Shown: positions 13,030 to 25,079 of the stretch, piece by piece | How the letters are laid out: the number at the start of each line of letters is the position of its first letter | Position numbering within the stretch: the stretch's first letter is position 1 | DNA from: Gnetum montanum | Lineage: Eukaryota > Streptophyta > Gnetopsida > Gnetales > Gnetaceae | NCBI GenBank assembly: GCA_015680685.1 | Contig: MNCI01020854.1 | Coordinates: forward strand, 24,887 to 88,886 | Direction of reading: 5' to 3' | Length of the DNA: 64,000 nucleotides | Made by a program: the position numbers and the translations under genes | The notes under the pieces: generated by a model | Told to the model about the DNA's origin: nothing | Seen by the model: the letters and a program-made list of their open reading frames with translations, nothing else | Database searches by the model: none

Positions 13030-13600
13030 GATGATATAAAGTCCATAGGATGCATGTTGATGATGGGGTAGTAACAAATGCTATACCTTATACCATCATT
13101 GAATGGTTAGGCCTAATAGAACAAATGCAACCTAGTTCACATCAACCCTTAAGTTCTTCAAGGCATCATGGGTTTCTAGTAAAGTTTCTATCTCTTTAGA
13201 TTTAATGGTAGGGGAAAAATCTCCCACAACAACAAACTTCTTAGTGGTAGAGGAAACACTAGGATTCAATTGCGAGCTATGTCTTCACCTATCCATTAAG
13301 AAATTCACCTACCTTATGAGGGAGGTGAAATAATCATTCATGGTGATAGTGTGATCCCTCTAGCAGTTAATAATGTTGAAGCAGAATAAGGGTTCAAAGT
13401 AGAGTTTTAGGAAGAAACTCTTACTATTGGCCACAAAATCGAAGAGGTTGACAAAGCAGAGGAGGCCAAGATGAACAACAATGAACTTGTTGATGTGCCA
13501 TGGGAAGAGCTCCTGTTTACCATTGTTAGTGAAGGAGATAGGGAATATAAACTTGTGCAAAATAGATTGTAGACATTTCCTAATCTCTTGAAGATTAGGA
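13030..13600 (+). pseudogene. probable aspartic protease remnant of the Tat-type element
   Basis: Around 13050 the frame reads DDGVVTNAIPYTIIEWLGL, which resembles the D-x-GS-x-xN-x-xP start of plant Ty3 proteases. Further on, SLDLMVGEKSPTTTNFLVVE matches the second half of such proteases, where a long-chain strand precedes the LGRPW motif; that motif is not visible. Stops and frame breaks occur throughout. An acidic stretch rich in E, N and K follows to 13600. Confidence 0.4.
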
Positions 13601-13640
13601 AACACTTGCACAAGTGATGTATGCTCCTAATCCTTCTCAT

Positions 13641-14539
13641 ACCCTATGCACTTATAACCCTGTAACTATATGTACTTATAGCTTGATAGCCTAGTTTACA
13701 CTTTACTTATTTATGCCATTTCATCTTTCATTATGTTAAATTCAAATTTTCATATAGCTTAAATTTTACTTCTATTTTACATTTTTTTTACTGTTAAAGC
13801 CTTTTCTTTTCTTTTCTCTTTTTTCATAAAAAAAAACATCATAAAACTTTAAACCTAAAAAATCCATAAAATTTTAAAACATAAAATAAACAAAAAAAAA
13901 TTCTTTCACATATAGTATAGCCTACCATGACCTTAAATTGGCAAATACTGCATTTCCTGCCATGGCCTAAAACTAGCAAACAACCTTATAACTCATTTCT
14001 GTTCTAGTTTACAACCTTGTTACCTAGCCATCTAAATCATTTATTGCATTATGAAACTATAATTAGTTTAGTCAATGTAGCCTTAAAACATAAATTACAA
14101 TGTTAAATCATAATAAAACCAAGATGATAAACCAATATAACCCAAAACTAAAATTAAAAGTTAAGATTAAAACATCTATAACATAATAATCATAGCCACA
14201 TAATGTGGCAAAAATGTCTAAATAATAAATTGTCAAATAATAAACTATCTCCAACTGAATAAGTTGCTAAAATTATCCATACATCATCATCAAAGTAAAC
14301 TAAATTCAAAAAAATAAAATTGAAATAGTCATGGCAAGTGGCAATTACATGATGCTAAGGGACATCTAGAGGTGGAGGTCTAAGATTATTTCCACCCTCA
14401 CCACTAGGGTCACTGATATTGTTTCGTGTTTATGACATCACAACAAAAAAATGATTAGTAACCACTATACATCAAATCAAAATTAATAACTTAAAACATA
14501 ATAAAATAAAAATTAGAACAAGCAAACCTAAGATGGTTT
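13641..14539. other. AT-rich stretch between protease and antisense gene
   Basis: Strongly A-rich with many homopolymer runs. No protein-like frame. A short block (CCTAAAACTAGCAAA near 13968) recurs near 27850 as CCTAAAACTAGCAAAA, hinting that the borders of the 14-28 kb middle region may be related to each other. Confidence 0.35.
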
Positions 14540-14963
14540 TAAAGCTGCATGTTTTGTAGGGAAGTTATGAAGACCAACCTCTAGATGGTGGAGGAGCTGA
14601 TCTTCAAACATGTTAGCCTAGTCTATATCCCCAAGATTAATACCTGCAAGAATATTTCTATGGTTGACATCACTCCATGTAGGTGGCTCATGTGAAAATG
14701 TGGTAGTAGTTACCTCCCCTAAGGAAATAGTGATTTGGTGAGTGGAGGAGTTGGTTACAACCACATTGTTTGCAAACATCCTGTAGGTGTCCTCGGTGTT
14801 GATTTGCATCATAAACAAATCTAGTTGCGGCTACTTTGTAGACTCTTCCTACAGCCATTTAAGGTAAGCATCCCACTTGGCCTTGTATATCCTCTTATGA
14901 TCCTTTTGTGTTCAACCCCACTCAAGGGCCCAAGCACAATAATCCTTCTATTTGCTAATCTTG
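14540..14963 (-). pseudogene. distal part of the antisense gene inside the Tat-type element
   Basis: On the minus strand a frame contains KDHKRIYKAKWDAYLKWL and then a 66-residue open stretch (14618-14818) with TYRMFANNVVV and SDVNHRNILAGINLGDID. It ends around 14540. The frame upstream is cut by the insertion at 14964 and resumes beyond 20597 with a coiled-coil-like piece, so both belong to one gene. I do not recognise the protein family. Stops are few for sequence this old. Confidence 0.4.
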
Positions 14964-15863
14964 TGATGAGTGGCAAGGTACCCCTACACAACCATATGAA
15001 TATGAGTATTTAACGCACGATCTTATCGAACTCTATAGACGGGCTAGTTGTGGTATCAAGATAGTTACTCGTTGATCATAGTTCACTATCTTTCCACCTG
15101 GACTAGTATTTTCTTTGTCATGTATGGTTTAGTCTAGAGTGAGGTGTATGATGTGTTTCTAGACTAATGCTACTCCTAGGGGTGATGGAAAATAATCTTA
15201 GCTAAGCTAGGAGGAAAAGGGAGAGAGATTTATGCTAAGAGAAAATAGGGAGAGAGGATCTAAGCTAGCCTAAGTGTGATGATTATCCGTTCCTTAATCA
15301 TCCATACACATCTTGGACCTCATGCACGACTACTACTGGGATTACCAAGTGTAGATCCTAGGTACGCTACTAGGTTACCAAGTAGTCACACTTAAATTCC
15401 TGTGATTAAGTCGTATTCATTACACATTTAAGGAGTTTAGGATGAAGAGATATTAACTACAAAAGAAATAAATAACAATAACAATTAAATAATTAAACTA
15501 AGTGAATACTGCAATGATGAAGTAATCTCGATCTTTATTTCCAGTCATGTGTGTGTCCAAGTACGTCACACTTGAATAAAGATTCCATACAATTACAATC
15601 ATCACACTACAGGCATGCACTAGGAGAAAAGAGTTGAGAGGAAAAAATGACAAAATGACTACTCTAACACTAAACTGATTTATTGAAAAACTAACTATTT
15701 CCCATATGCCCCATTGTGTATTTATAGGCTCACATAAGAAATGTGGTATCACGTACACGATATCACAGCTACAATATTGAGGGTCCAATATCGGGACTCA
15801 TCAAATATCAGGGGTCCGATAACAAGGGTTCGATATCAGCACTTGATAAACCACAATTCATCA
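14964..15863 (-). repeat. 3' LTR of the minus-strand gag-only element
   Basis: It aligns with 19697-20597 over its whole length. On the minus strand it begins TGATGAATTGTGG and ends CCACTCATCA. Near its 5' end are several GATATCG or GATATTG motifs (15740-15850), then a TATA box (CTATAAATAC, about 15716-15725 on the minus strand). Confidence 0.85.
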
Positions 15864-15873
15864 TACCCCCATG
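15864..15873 (-). other. polypurine tract of the minus-strand gag-only element
   Basis: On the minus strand CATGGGGGTA directly precedes the 3' LTR. The identical decamer precedes the 3' LTR of the element at 56270-63256 (62449-62458), which supports function in plus-strand priming. Confidence 0.7.
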
Positions 15874-18490
15874 ATTGAATAACAACTCGTCCTTGAGTTA
15901 AAAAAAATGAGAATGAGTCCAATTGATTACACAGTGGATAGGTATGGGATTATTGACCAACTAGGAATTATTCTTGATGTAGTGTGGGATTGAACAAAAT
16001 AAAATTGGGACACAAACACAAAATTACAAAAATTTTTTGAAACTCATATGGTTCCAGGTGGCGGTGGTTCCTCCATGGGTGCTTTTATTTTGTCCTGTGC
16101 ACTAGGCTCCTGAGATTGATATCATTGAAGAAGCACCTGACGTTTCTCCTCTTCTCTCTAAGGATTATGGGCCATCCATGCTGATGTTACAATGTTTGCT
16201 GGAGTTGGAATTTTCCATGGACATGGCAGCTATGGAAACACTTGATTGGCCTTGACATGCTATGCCGCAAATAGTTGTTGTTCCTCTTCATAGGCTTGGG
16301 CCCTGACCTCTCCACCTTTTTCTTGGCTAGATTGTGTAGTGACAGGAGGTCCCTGATAGATGCTGAATGATTTTGTCTCCTACTTTGCATGTTCTGCATG
16401 AGATCCTTGGTCTCTGCCTCCCCCTGGGCATTCAGTTGCACCTTGAGAAGGTCCTCCTTATTGTCCTCTTTTAGGGGTCATCTATAATCATACAAAGATA
16501 AATTATTAGTAAGGTTATTGAGAGAAGTTCAATTATTTCATACCTTACTCATTGTCTTTAATAAATGTTGAATTATTTTTGCATAGTGTGATTTTAAAGT
16601 TAGAAATTTTTCAAGGAAGTTACCCTAAAAGTTTAATGTCGAACCTGGTTTGTTTAGGTGACACATAAAAGGACCTAGTTTTGAGGAATGTTTGATAAAA
16701 TGATGACCAAGGAAAGAATAGATTTGGCAATGAATTACTTGGAGGGTATAAAATGATGTGGTGGTGTGCAACAAGTGAAAATTACAAAAGTTACGCAAGT
16801 GGGTCCTCCCCAAAGTAGGTTCCAACCTATAATTCCCTTGCGTAACCACACCTTCAAATGTTCATAGGCACTAGAAGGGTCAAATGTAATCCACACCAGT
16901 TCCACAAAACACACACATGTAGATACCACCATGATGAGGTATGAATTCAATGCTATAGAAGACATGAGTCACAAATTCATGAACAACGAGATGAGGTGAA
17001 TTGTAGAAGGGATTGCAAAGATTGGGATATGAGGTAACTGACTCAGGGCACAATGAATCCTTAGTGTAAGGCATGATTAATGTGTCATTAACCTATCGCT
17101 CAAAAATCAGGACCAAGTCCATTCCTCTGATCAGTGACATCGCATTATTTCATCCTAATGATAGATAACAATGAGAGCATCATGATGGCAAGGCATACGA
17201 TCACTTGGCATTTGATACAAGGAAGGAGTGATTTTTATTTGTGGCACTGTTCTTATCTTTTCTCTTCTTTTTTTTCTTTTCTTTTTTTTTTCCTTTTTTT
17301 TGAAGTGAATGCTTAAGCCAAAGAAGCCACCTACCTTCAAGCATGGGTGCATGTCTTTCTAGTGGAACGCCCTAGAATAGCATTATTTTCTTCTGGTTTA
17401 GTATTTTTTGATTACTCTTACTCCCATTTTTCATTAGATCTACAAGGATCTTAGTACAACCAAGCTGCATGATAACTCCTACAGATGTCACCAAAGAGAA
17501 TCCACAAGTCCCCTTGATGTCACACCTTGGCCATTCCCACTTAGTCCATCCTTCTTTGCTTTGGGTATAATGAACATAAGATTACTTTTAAGTTTTTATG
17601 ATGTGAAGAATATCATCATATCTAGAGTAGAACCTCTTATTAAAAGAATGGATGAGTGGATGTTATGGGCTCGTTGTCCAAGTAATTAGTTACTCGAGAC
17701 TTGATAGCATAGAACAACACCTCAACCAACAGGTCACATGAGTGTTTTATTCATAGATGAGATTACTCATAAAAAGATAAAAAGACAAAACAATAAATTG
17801 AAAGATGAAAAATTGGAAAACAAAAAATTTCAAAATTAAAGAAAATGAAAGATATTTATTAATCCTGCTTGGTATTAGAATGGGGGTATCCCCCGTAACT
17901 AAATGGTTGAGCATGGCTAGGACTAATAAATGAAGAACTGGGATCCTTGCATGTTGGAAATATTGGGACTCAATCATACTTACCCCATTGGGGTTCACAC
18001 ACTTGATTAGAGTTGATATAGTGGGGCAAGTTATAAGATGTGGTTAATTTATAAGGAGTTGACCCACTATGGTACTTGTGACTGTAAGATGGTATGCAAG
18101 GATTAACATGTCTCCCCATGTGGCTATATTCATTGGGCCACATAGTTGTTGGAGTATTGAGTGGTGGTCTAGATAAAGTAACACAAGGTGTTGTAGAGGA
18201 AGATACACCACAGTGTTGGACTTGTGTTAAGTTGGAGGATGCAGTGGGCTCAAAATTGTGCTATCCCTTCTTACAGTCATGCCAAAAAAAGGGGTATCTT
18301 CNCAAGGGTGGCCTCCCCCATGACTGGGACTATTGCCACCGTGATTGAACACAATATTTCTGCACAAACTCTAGGTGTAACATTCTTCCCCAATGCTCAT
18401 GTAGATGTGACAAGATTGGGCATTGGCCCTTGGGGTGATCGTATAGGGAAATGTTACATTGATACATATGATTTGGGTTATGTTCTTATT
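15874..18490 (-). other. 3' internal part of the gag-only element, no known domain
   Basis: On the minus strand there are short open pieces, such as 16187-16441 (basic, with RSGPKPMKRNNN), but no RT, integrase or protease motif. A pyrimidine-rich run of about 60 bases lies at 17245-17302. An undetermined base is at 18302. The last 40 bases before the LTR (ending near 15874) closely match the pre-LTR block at 62422-62458 of the second element. Confidence 0.5.
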
Positions 18491-19560
18491 CTCTTCAACC
18501 CTTCTTTTCGATCATCTAAAGGTGTTTTGTCCTGTTTCTTGGGTTGTCATAACTCTATCTCCAATAATGTTGGCATATTCTCCACATTTTTTATGCATCC
18601 ATTCCATCATCTTATTGATCTTTGTCTCAATTTCATCCAATGATTGTAGTGTTGGCAAAGATGGTTCCACCTCCTTGAGGTGAGTTGATTTCTCCTCTTT
18701 TAGATTATGGACCTTTGTTGATGTGAGATTTTGGTCCCGTTGATATTTTTCAAGATTCTCCCATTTAGCCATTTCTCCTTCTTCTTTTGCTACCCGCTTA
18801 ATGAGCTCTTGGAGTTGATGGGTTCATAGTTCATATAGTTGACCTTGGGCATACATCCATAGGGTTTCCCTTGTTTTATTATGGGGCCCATCTATGATGT
18901 GTAGATTAGCCTTTCCTTGAAGAACTCATGGCCTAGGTAGTTTTTTAATAATGCATAATATCTTTCTAAGGCCATGTCCAAGGGTTCATGTTGTGCTTGT
19001 TTCCACTCTTGGATTTGTCTCCTCAAGGCTAACACTCTTGCATACATTTGATATCTTTCATTAAATAGTTCTACCATTGTTGGCCAACATCAGATTGATT
19101 TTGGTTTTAATGACCTATACCATACTTTTGCATGGCCAACCAGTGTCATAGGCAAGAGCTTAAGTTTTTTCCATCCATTATCAATGTTATTCCATACATA
19201 GGCATCATGGAAGGCTTGTAGATGATGTTGTAGATCTAAGTCATAGCCTTCTAAAAATTTGGAAAAGTTGTTTAAATCAAGCCTAGGTAGACGGCTTTCC
19301 TTGCGATGCCTGTGGGGTATTCAAACAGCCTCTTGTATTTCTGTTACACTTATAGTGGCTAGTAGGGGTTCATCGTCACTAGGCATGTTATGCATTTATG
19401 AGTTGGGATGATGTTTTCTTCATTTATGTTCATAGGAAATCCCTACATTAGATTGAGTACTTCAAACTTCATCTTCTTCATCATATAATTCATTGGTTCT
19501 TCAATGAATTACCCTACTGGTTGTCACATTATCATAGTCTTGTGAGAGAGACATGGTTAT
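18491..19560 (-). pseudogene. gag of the minus-strand gag-only element
   Basis: Reading leftwards, blocks resembling DLNNFSKFLEGYDLDLQHHL, LKLLPMTLVGHAKVWYRSL and FNERYQMYARV follow the standard order of the plant retrotransposon gag domain (FP-x-TL...A-x-WY...L, then F-x-x-KY). The 61-residue stretch 18892-19077 (IQEWKQAQHEPLDMALERYY) matches the gag at 58.4 kb and 2.7 kb. A coiled-coil-like segment (18512-18772) follows. Several stops and at least one frame break are present. Gag would form the particle and bind the element RNA. Confidence 0.7.
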
Positions 19561-19678
19561 AAATTATGTGTGATTTAATTGTAATTATTATTATTATTTT
19601 CTTTTCTAAAAGATATATCATTAATACTTTGTTACAACAATGTTGTATGATGTAACTAATCTAAACAACTAGCATTGT

Positions 19679-19696
19679 CCTTGACAACGGTGCCAA
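19679..19696 (-). other. primer-binding site, Asp tRNA
   Basis: On the minus strand TTGGCACCGTTGTCAAGG follows the LTR end CATCA directly. It matches the plant Asp-tRNA primer-binding site TGGCGCCGTTGCCGGGGA, with differences mostly of the C-to-T or G-to-A kind. Asp priming is typical of the Athila lineage. Confidence 0.8.
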
Positions 19697-20597
19697 TGAT
19701 GAGTGGTGAGGTACCCCTACACTCAACCATACGAATATGAGGGTTTCAGGCATGATCCGGTTGAACTTCATAGATGGGCTAGTTGTGGTATCTAGATAGT
19801 TACTCATTGATCGCAGTTCGTTGTCTTCCCACCTAGACTAGTATTTTCTTTATCACGTATGGTTTAGTCCAGAGTGAGGTGTATGATGTGTTCCTAAACT
19901 AATGCTACTCCTATAGGCGATGGAAAATAATCTTACCTAAGCTAGGAGGAAAATGTAGAGAGAGTTATGCTAAGAGGAAATAGGGAGAGAGGATCTAAGC
20001 TAGCCTAAGTGCGATGAGCATCCGTTCCTTAATCATTCGTACATATCTTGGGCCTCATGCACGACTACTACTAGGATTACCAAGTGCAGATCTTAGGGAC
20101 GCTACTAGGTTACCAAGTAGTCACACCTGCCCATGATTAAGTTGTACTCATTCCACATTTAAGGAGTTTAGGGTGAAGATATATTAACTATGAAAGTAAT
20201 AAATAAGAATAACAATTAAATAATTAAACTAAGTTAATGCTGCAATGATGAAGTAATCTCGATCTTTATTTCTAGTCATGTGCATGTCCAAGTACGTCAC
20301 ACTCGAATAAAGGTTCTATACAATTACAATCATCACACTATGGGCATGCACTAGGAGAAAAGATTTGAGAGAAAAAAATTGACAAAAAGACTCTACTCTA
20401 ACACTAAACTAATTTACTGAAAAATTGACTATTTCCTGTGCGCCCCATTATGTATTTATAGGCTCACACAAGAACCGTAATATTGCGGTTGCAATATCAG
20501 GTGTCTGATATCAAGATTCATCAGATATTAGGGGTCCAATATTAGCACCTGGTTAACAAGGGTCTGATATTAGCACTTGACAAACCATGATTCATCA
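19697..20597 (-). repeat. 5' LTR of the minus-strand gag-only element
   Basis: Partner of 14964-15863. It is followed on its inner side by the primer-binding site, which sets the element's orientation. The GATATCG-like motifs at its outer end (about 20500-20575) are partly decayed. Confidence 0.85.
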
Positions 20598-20599
20598 CC

Positions 20600-23242
20600 T
20601 TGTAGTTTATAAGATCTATTAGGAGTTTTTGTTTTTCTACCTCTTTAGCAAGGCCAAGTTATCTCCTTCGTGCACAATGAGTCCTTGTTGGTCACTTGGG
20701 CCTCCATGAACTCCTTATGATCTCTAAAAACCTTTACCTCCTCCTTTAGCTATGTGTTTTCCCTCCTTAAAGCCACAAGTTGTTCCCATAGGAACTTGTT
20801 GGAATGTCTACATTCCCATAAAGATTTGGCACATGAGAGTGCACATCTAGTGGCACCCTCATACAACTTATGTGAGAAATGTTTGACATTAGGAGGTAAG
20901 GCATGTAGTGTGGTAACCCCTATAGGCTGGTTAGGATCCCATCTTAGTTTAGGCACTATAAGCAACATAAAATAATAAAATCCAACAAGTAAAACTAGTT
21001 AATAACTAAAAAACAAAAGATAGCAAAAATCACATAACCATAGAAATTGTATAAAAACCAAAAACATGTAATCAATAAAGAAAAAATGGGCTAAAACTCT
21101 TACCAACTTCAAGAGCTATCTGTTGGAATCAACTAACCATGTCCCTAGGTATGCCTTGCATGAATCTAAACTTATCCAGGGTATCCATCCATGGTTGCAT
21201 GTAGAAGGTGGAAGTGGAAGCTTCGATTTGAAGCTATGCAGCTACAATAAGTACAATACGAAATCAACAATCATGGTCAAGATCAAACATAAAATAATGA
21301 AAAATAATGCAGACAATTTATGAAACCAAAATTCATAAGTACATAAGAGGTCTTTAGAAGTGATGGTAGGAGGTTCACCTAGCTATGGATCCCCAAACAA
21401 GGCATCAAAGTTATCCATGGGAGGATGGGGTAAGCCTTCATCCTCCTGGTGTTGAAATGTCTCATCTTCACAATGTTGCAATACCTCCTCTTCTTAACGT
21501 CAAGCTCCTTCTCTTCTTGATGTCTTCTCTTCTCCTTAGTCGCTACTGCTATTGCCATGAATTCTTATTCCTACTACTTATTTGCAAGAATACCAATCGT
21601 AAAATAATAGAGCAACTTAGCACATGTTGCCTAAGATAAAAATATTAAATCAACTCAAATATGTAACTTTAAAATAGATTAACAAAAAATAACAAATCAA
21701 AATATAACATATGTCTAAGATCATATTATGCCCCTCTAAGCTTAATGATCAATCTCCTCTTTAAGAGCCCCTTGATCATTGGCATTGTCTCATTCACCAA
21801 TGACCTCTTAAGTTTTGCTCTAGCTAAATCCTCAACTTTGGCAAGTAAGTTTTTGGGCTTTTTGATGTTTCCATGATCAATGTGGGGCTTCCTTTCCATG
21901 CTGTCAAGGAATGCACAACATCTATCATCAATCCCCTTGGAGGTAATGGATAGTAATTCACCCACACCTTCTAGTGGATCCTAGTCCTTCGTGGTTGAAA
22001 TAAGATGCCTCATCCAAGACTTAGTAGGTTGGGATGGATCTTGGGTTACCCATCATCCATCCTTCTTCACCATGAGGAACTCTACAAACCTTCGTAGATA
22101 GGCTGCAAAAAGTGCAAAATGCACATGGAACTTTGCCTTGAGGTTGTTACGAAGCCTTAGGATTTTCCATTGTAGCCCAAAAACCAAATGAGCAACCTAG
22201 TTATATTGAGCACCCTCAATGAGAACCCAGTTCATGGTCCATGCTTACTCCACATCCATGATCTTCCCTTGTGATAACAACTTAGGATGTGCATGGGATT
22301 GAAATAGGGGATACATCTCTGTAGCTTCTGGAACCTAGAACTAGCTTGAAGAGAGTTCCTTAGGGCTATGGTGAGTGTTTAACCACTCATCCACTTCCTC
22401 TTGGTGCTCCACCTTCTTCCCTGCTTTGGTGATTATCATTGTGCCCTCATTAGGGACATTAAAGAGGTCATTGAATGTGGATTCATTAACATCCAAGAAC
22501 ATAATCACACCATGGACATTGGTAATGAACCTCTTAACTCCTTTGCTAAATGAGTTAATGATGTTCAACATCTTTGTAGTGGGAACAATTAGGCTTGGGA
22601 CCATGAAGAGATCAAACAGACCTGCATAAATGATCCTTGTTTGAATAACCTCAAATGCATGGTTAGACAACTAGTCCTACACAAGTTCCACCTCACCAAA
22701 TTTGAGGATCAAAGTCTCTATAGTGCATCTTGAAGTGGATCGTAACTTCAATTGATGGAGTAACCTTTGTGACATAACGAAAAAAAGGGCCCATAAGTCT
22801 TAACATAGGAGCATCATGTAAAACAAGATATAACAACTACATCCAAGATAAAATGATAATACAACCATTTAAACAACCAAAACCAAAATAACTTAATAAC
22901 TATATAACTAGAAAATGTTAACATAAGAAAAACCAAGATCAACAAACTAAAACATTCACTTCACCTATATGACGTAGGCACTGTAGGAGCTCTAGGAGAT
23001 GGGTTTTCCCACCATCTATCTATGATCCCAATAGCTAGACATCTTCTATAGGCATTAGGATGGCATTTGATGAAACCTTCAAAGTCACCCTTTAATTGCT
23101 CAATTACCACAAGCCTCACATTTGGGCTTCTAGTAAACACCTCCAACATTGTGTGGGCTAGGAGTAAAAGGTTGTCACCTTTGATTAATCCTTGCTCATT
23201 CATCCTATACCTGTAGGTGAATGAAACAATAGAAATTAGCAT
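20600..23242 (-). pseudogene. main part of the antisense gene inside the Tat-type element
   Basis: Several minus-strand open pieces follow one another leftwards: 22961-23242 (93 residues), 22341-22790 (with GPFFRYVTKVTPSIEV and then 109 open residues containing DVNESTFNDLFNVPNEGT), 21726-22330 (RLRNNLKAKFHVHFALFAAY, then an open 79 residues) and 20610-20968 (a charged segment with LWEQLVALRREN that looks like a coiled coil). AT-rich gaps between them could be introns. The LDVNESTFNDLFNVP block has the layout seen in plant transposon-associated or plant-mobile-domain proteins (hydrophobic core, then NxxF-x-IP), but this is only resemblance. Antisense reading frames are known from Tat/Retand-type elements, usually beyond integrase rather than before RT. 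The TR-GAG insertion at 14964-20597 splits the gene. Confidence 0.45.
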
Positions 23243-24607
23243 AAATTAAGTGCATAACAAGTGAAAAATAATCTTAAGATGAAGATAATAATTGTACTTA
23301 CCCCTATATGTGGTAGATAATGCCTAGAGGATTTTGAAATAATGTATGAACATGATGGCCAATAATCAAGGTATTGTCCATGTTGTATTGGTTGAATTCA
23401 GGGATCTCCCAAATTTTTGATAACTTGCAAGTGTCCACCATTAACTTCACCCTTTGTATGAACCTTGAGATCATCAACCATGAACTTGATGATCATGCTA
23501 TATGAACTAGGCAAAAGGATTTTCATTATGGAAACCTGTGTTTTAGATGCGAAGTATGATCAAACCATCACACTACAATTTTGTAATAAATAGGCTAGGA
23601 ACTCCTTTTCTCCTAGCCTAAACCACATAGCACACTATCCCAACTCCATATCAGGGAGTGGAAGGTTTGGCCCCCAAAAGTGTATGCAACATAAGAGCCC
23701 CACCAACTCTATGACCACCAGGATGGGCTTCAAGAAGGCCCTATAACATTTAACACATAACCTTTATAAACATGTAAACTAAAATTTAAAGCTAAAATAC
23801 CAAAATAATGTTACAAGTACCAACACATGACCCTTTTAGCCTTTATAACCATTCAACATAGAAAACAATACTTAGGAAAAATTCAAAGCATAATCCAAAT
23901 CTACAACCAAAATTTACATTGCACACCAAAATTGCCATGGGAAATTTCTCATAAGAGACTTTAAAAAAATTTTAATTTGATCCAAACCACCTTTAGACCC
24001 TTCCTAAGAGTTTAGAAAATTTCTAGGATTATGGGACATTGATGACAAAAATTTTGCAAAGTCTAAACATTTCCCATTGTCATAGGGGTAAATGTGTGAC
24101 AATCTCAAAACCATGATTTTGCATGACCTTATTGGAACAAGCATAAAAAAATTAATTGCTTATCCATTTTTAATGATTCCATAGTTGTTGAAATTATAAA
24201 ATCATGAACTACAATCCCATAATGAGAAAATGTAAAAAGTCTTAGCCCATATTTTAGAAAATGTTACAAAATTTACCTAACCCTGGCCATCATGCCAAAA
24301 CCCCATCTTTGTGTGAGCTAACGTAAATGTCCACTGAAAACAAACCATTGTTGCAAATTTAAGGATTCCATCACTGTTGACATTATTGAATGATGAACTA
24401 CACATCCATAGCCAAAAACCCTTTAAAATTCATAACAATTTACTATACAAAAAATACCACACTTATACTAGAAAAAAAAATAGAAAACCCACTTAACACA
24501 ACCTAACAAAAATAGTCATAGAAAATTAATCATAAGGTGAAATTAAGTGGTTTAAAAATATAGTTGAACAAGAAACCATGAATAATAACATTATAGCCTT
24601 GAAAAAG
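23243..24607. other. AT-rich stretch, possible intron or 5' region of the antisense gene
   Basis: No convincing coding frame on either strand. Composition is A-rich on the + strand. If the antisense gene starts near 25078, this would be intronic. Confidence 0.3.
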
Positions 24608-25078
24608 TTAAAAACATAATTGTTTCCTTAGGAAAAAATTTGCAAGTGACATTACTTTTTCTGATAGAAACAACGGAAAACCCATGGAATTCATGAAAAT
24701 GCCATTTATTCTGCAATAAAGACAAAACCCAAAATCCAAGAAATAATGAAAATGAAGAAACATGACGTAAATAATTGATGGGATTTTTAAAAAATCAAAA
24801 AATAACCAACATACAAGCCTAGATCTGAAGAACAAAATACATGGAGTAAATGGAAAAAAGGTTAGGTTGTGCACCTGGGATAGATGGTGGTGAATCCTTC
24901 TCCAATCTAGGGATGGAAATGGTTTAACAAGCTTTGAGCAGCTACACAAACGTCTTCCAAAGTTTGGTTCTTGGTAGAAGCCTTCCTTTTCATCATGATG
25001 CATAAGATAGGCACACAAAACAATGAAAATCCTTTGGTTTCTAGCAATCCTAGAGTGACTGCGTTGGAACTTGGGCAA
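24608..25078 (-). CDS. unrecognised open frame of 156 codons, antisense in the Tat-type element
   Basis: The longest uninterrupted minus-strand frame in this region. It starts at 25078, right beside the palindrome array, and points toward the antisense gene. The N-terminal third is basic with RSHSRIARNQR; the rest is rich in F, L, I and C with no domain I know. It could be the first exon of the antisense gene, a transcribed leader, or chance. I infer the last two are as likely as the first. Confidence 0.25.
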   Translation of the reverse strand: MPKFQRSHSRIARNQRIFIVLCAYLMHHDEKEGFYQEPNFGRRLCSCSKLVKPFPSLDWRRIHHHLSQVHNLTFFPFTPCILFFRSRLVCWLFFDFLKIPSIIYVMFLHFHYFLDFGFCLYCRINGIFMNSMGFPLFLSEKVMSLANFFLRKQLCF

Positions 25079-25079
25079 G

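Larger units (their letters stand above)
14964..20597 (-). mobile_element. nested gag-only LTR element (Athila-like TR-GAG), minus strand
   Basis: Two LTRs of 900 and 901 bp (14964-15863 and 19697-20597), about 90 percent identical by eye, bound a 3.8-kb interior. On the minus strand the LTR runs TGATGAATT...CACTCATCA. An Asp-tRNA primer-binding site (19679-19696) and a polypurine tract (15864-15873) are in the right places. The flanks TCTTG before 14964 and CCTTG after 20597 are a target duplication with one change. The interior has gag similarity only; I find no RT, RNase H or integrase. Such gag-only elements depend on enzymes supplied by autonomous relatives. It shares primer-binding site, polypurine tract and gag with the element at 56270-63256. 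Confidence 0.8.

Noticed and set aside
17245-17302. Pyrimidine-rich run as a polypyrimidine/splice signal
   Set aside because: It lies in a non-coding part of the gag-only element, and simple slippage of T and C explains it.
18224-18643. Open frame of 139 codons on the + strand
   Set aside because: It lies opposite the minus-strand gag-only element, contains the undetermined base at 18302, and has no protein-like features.
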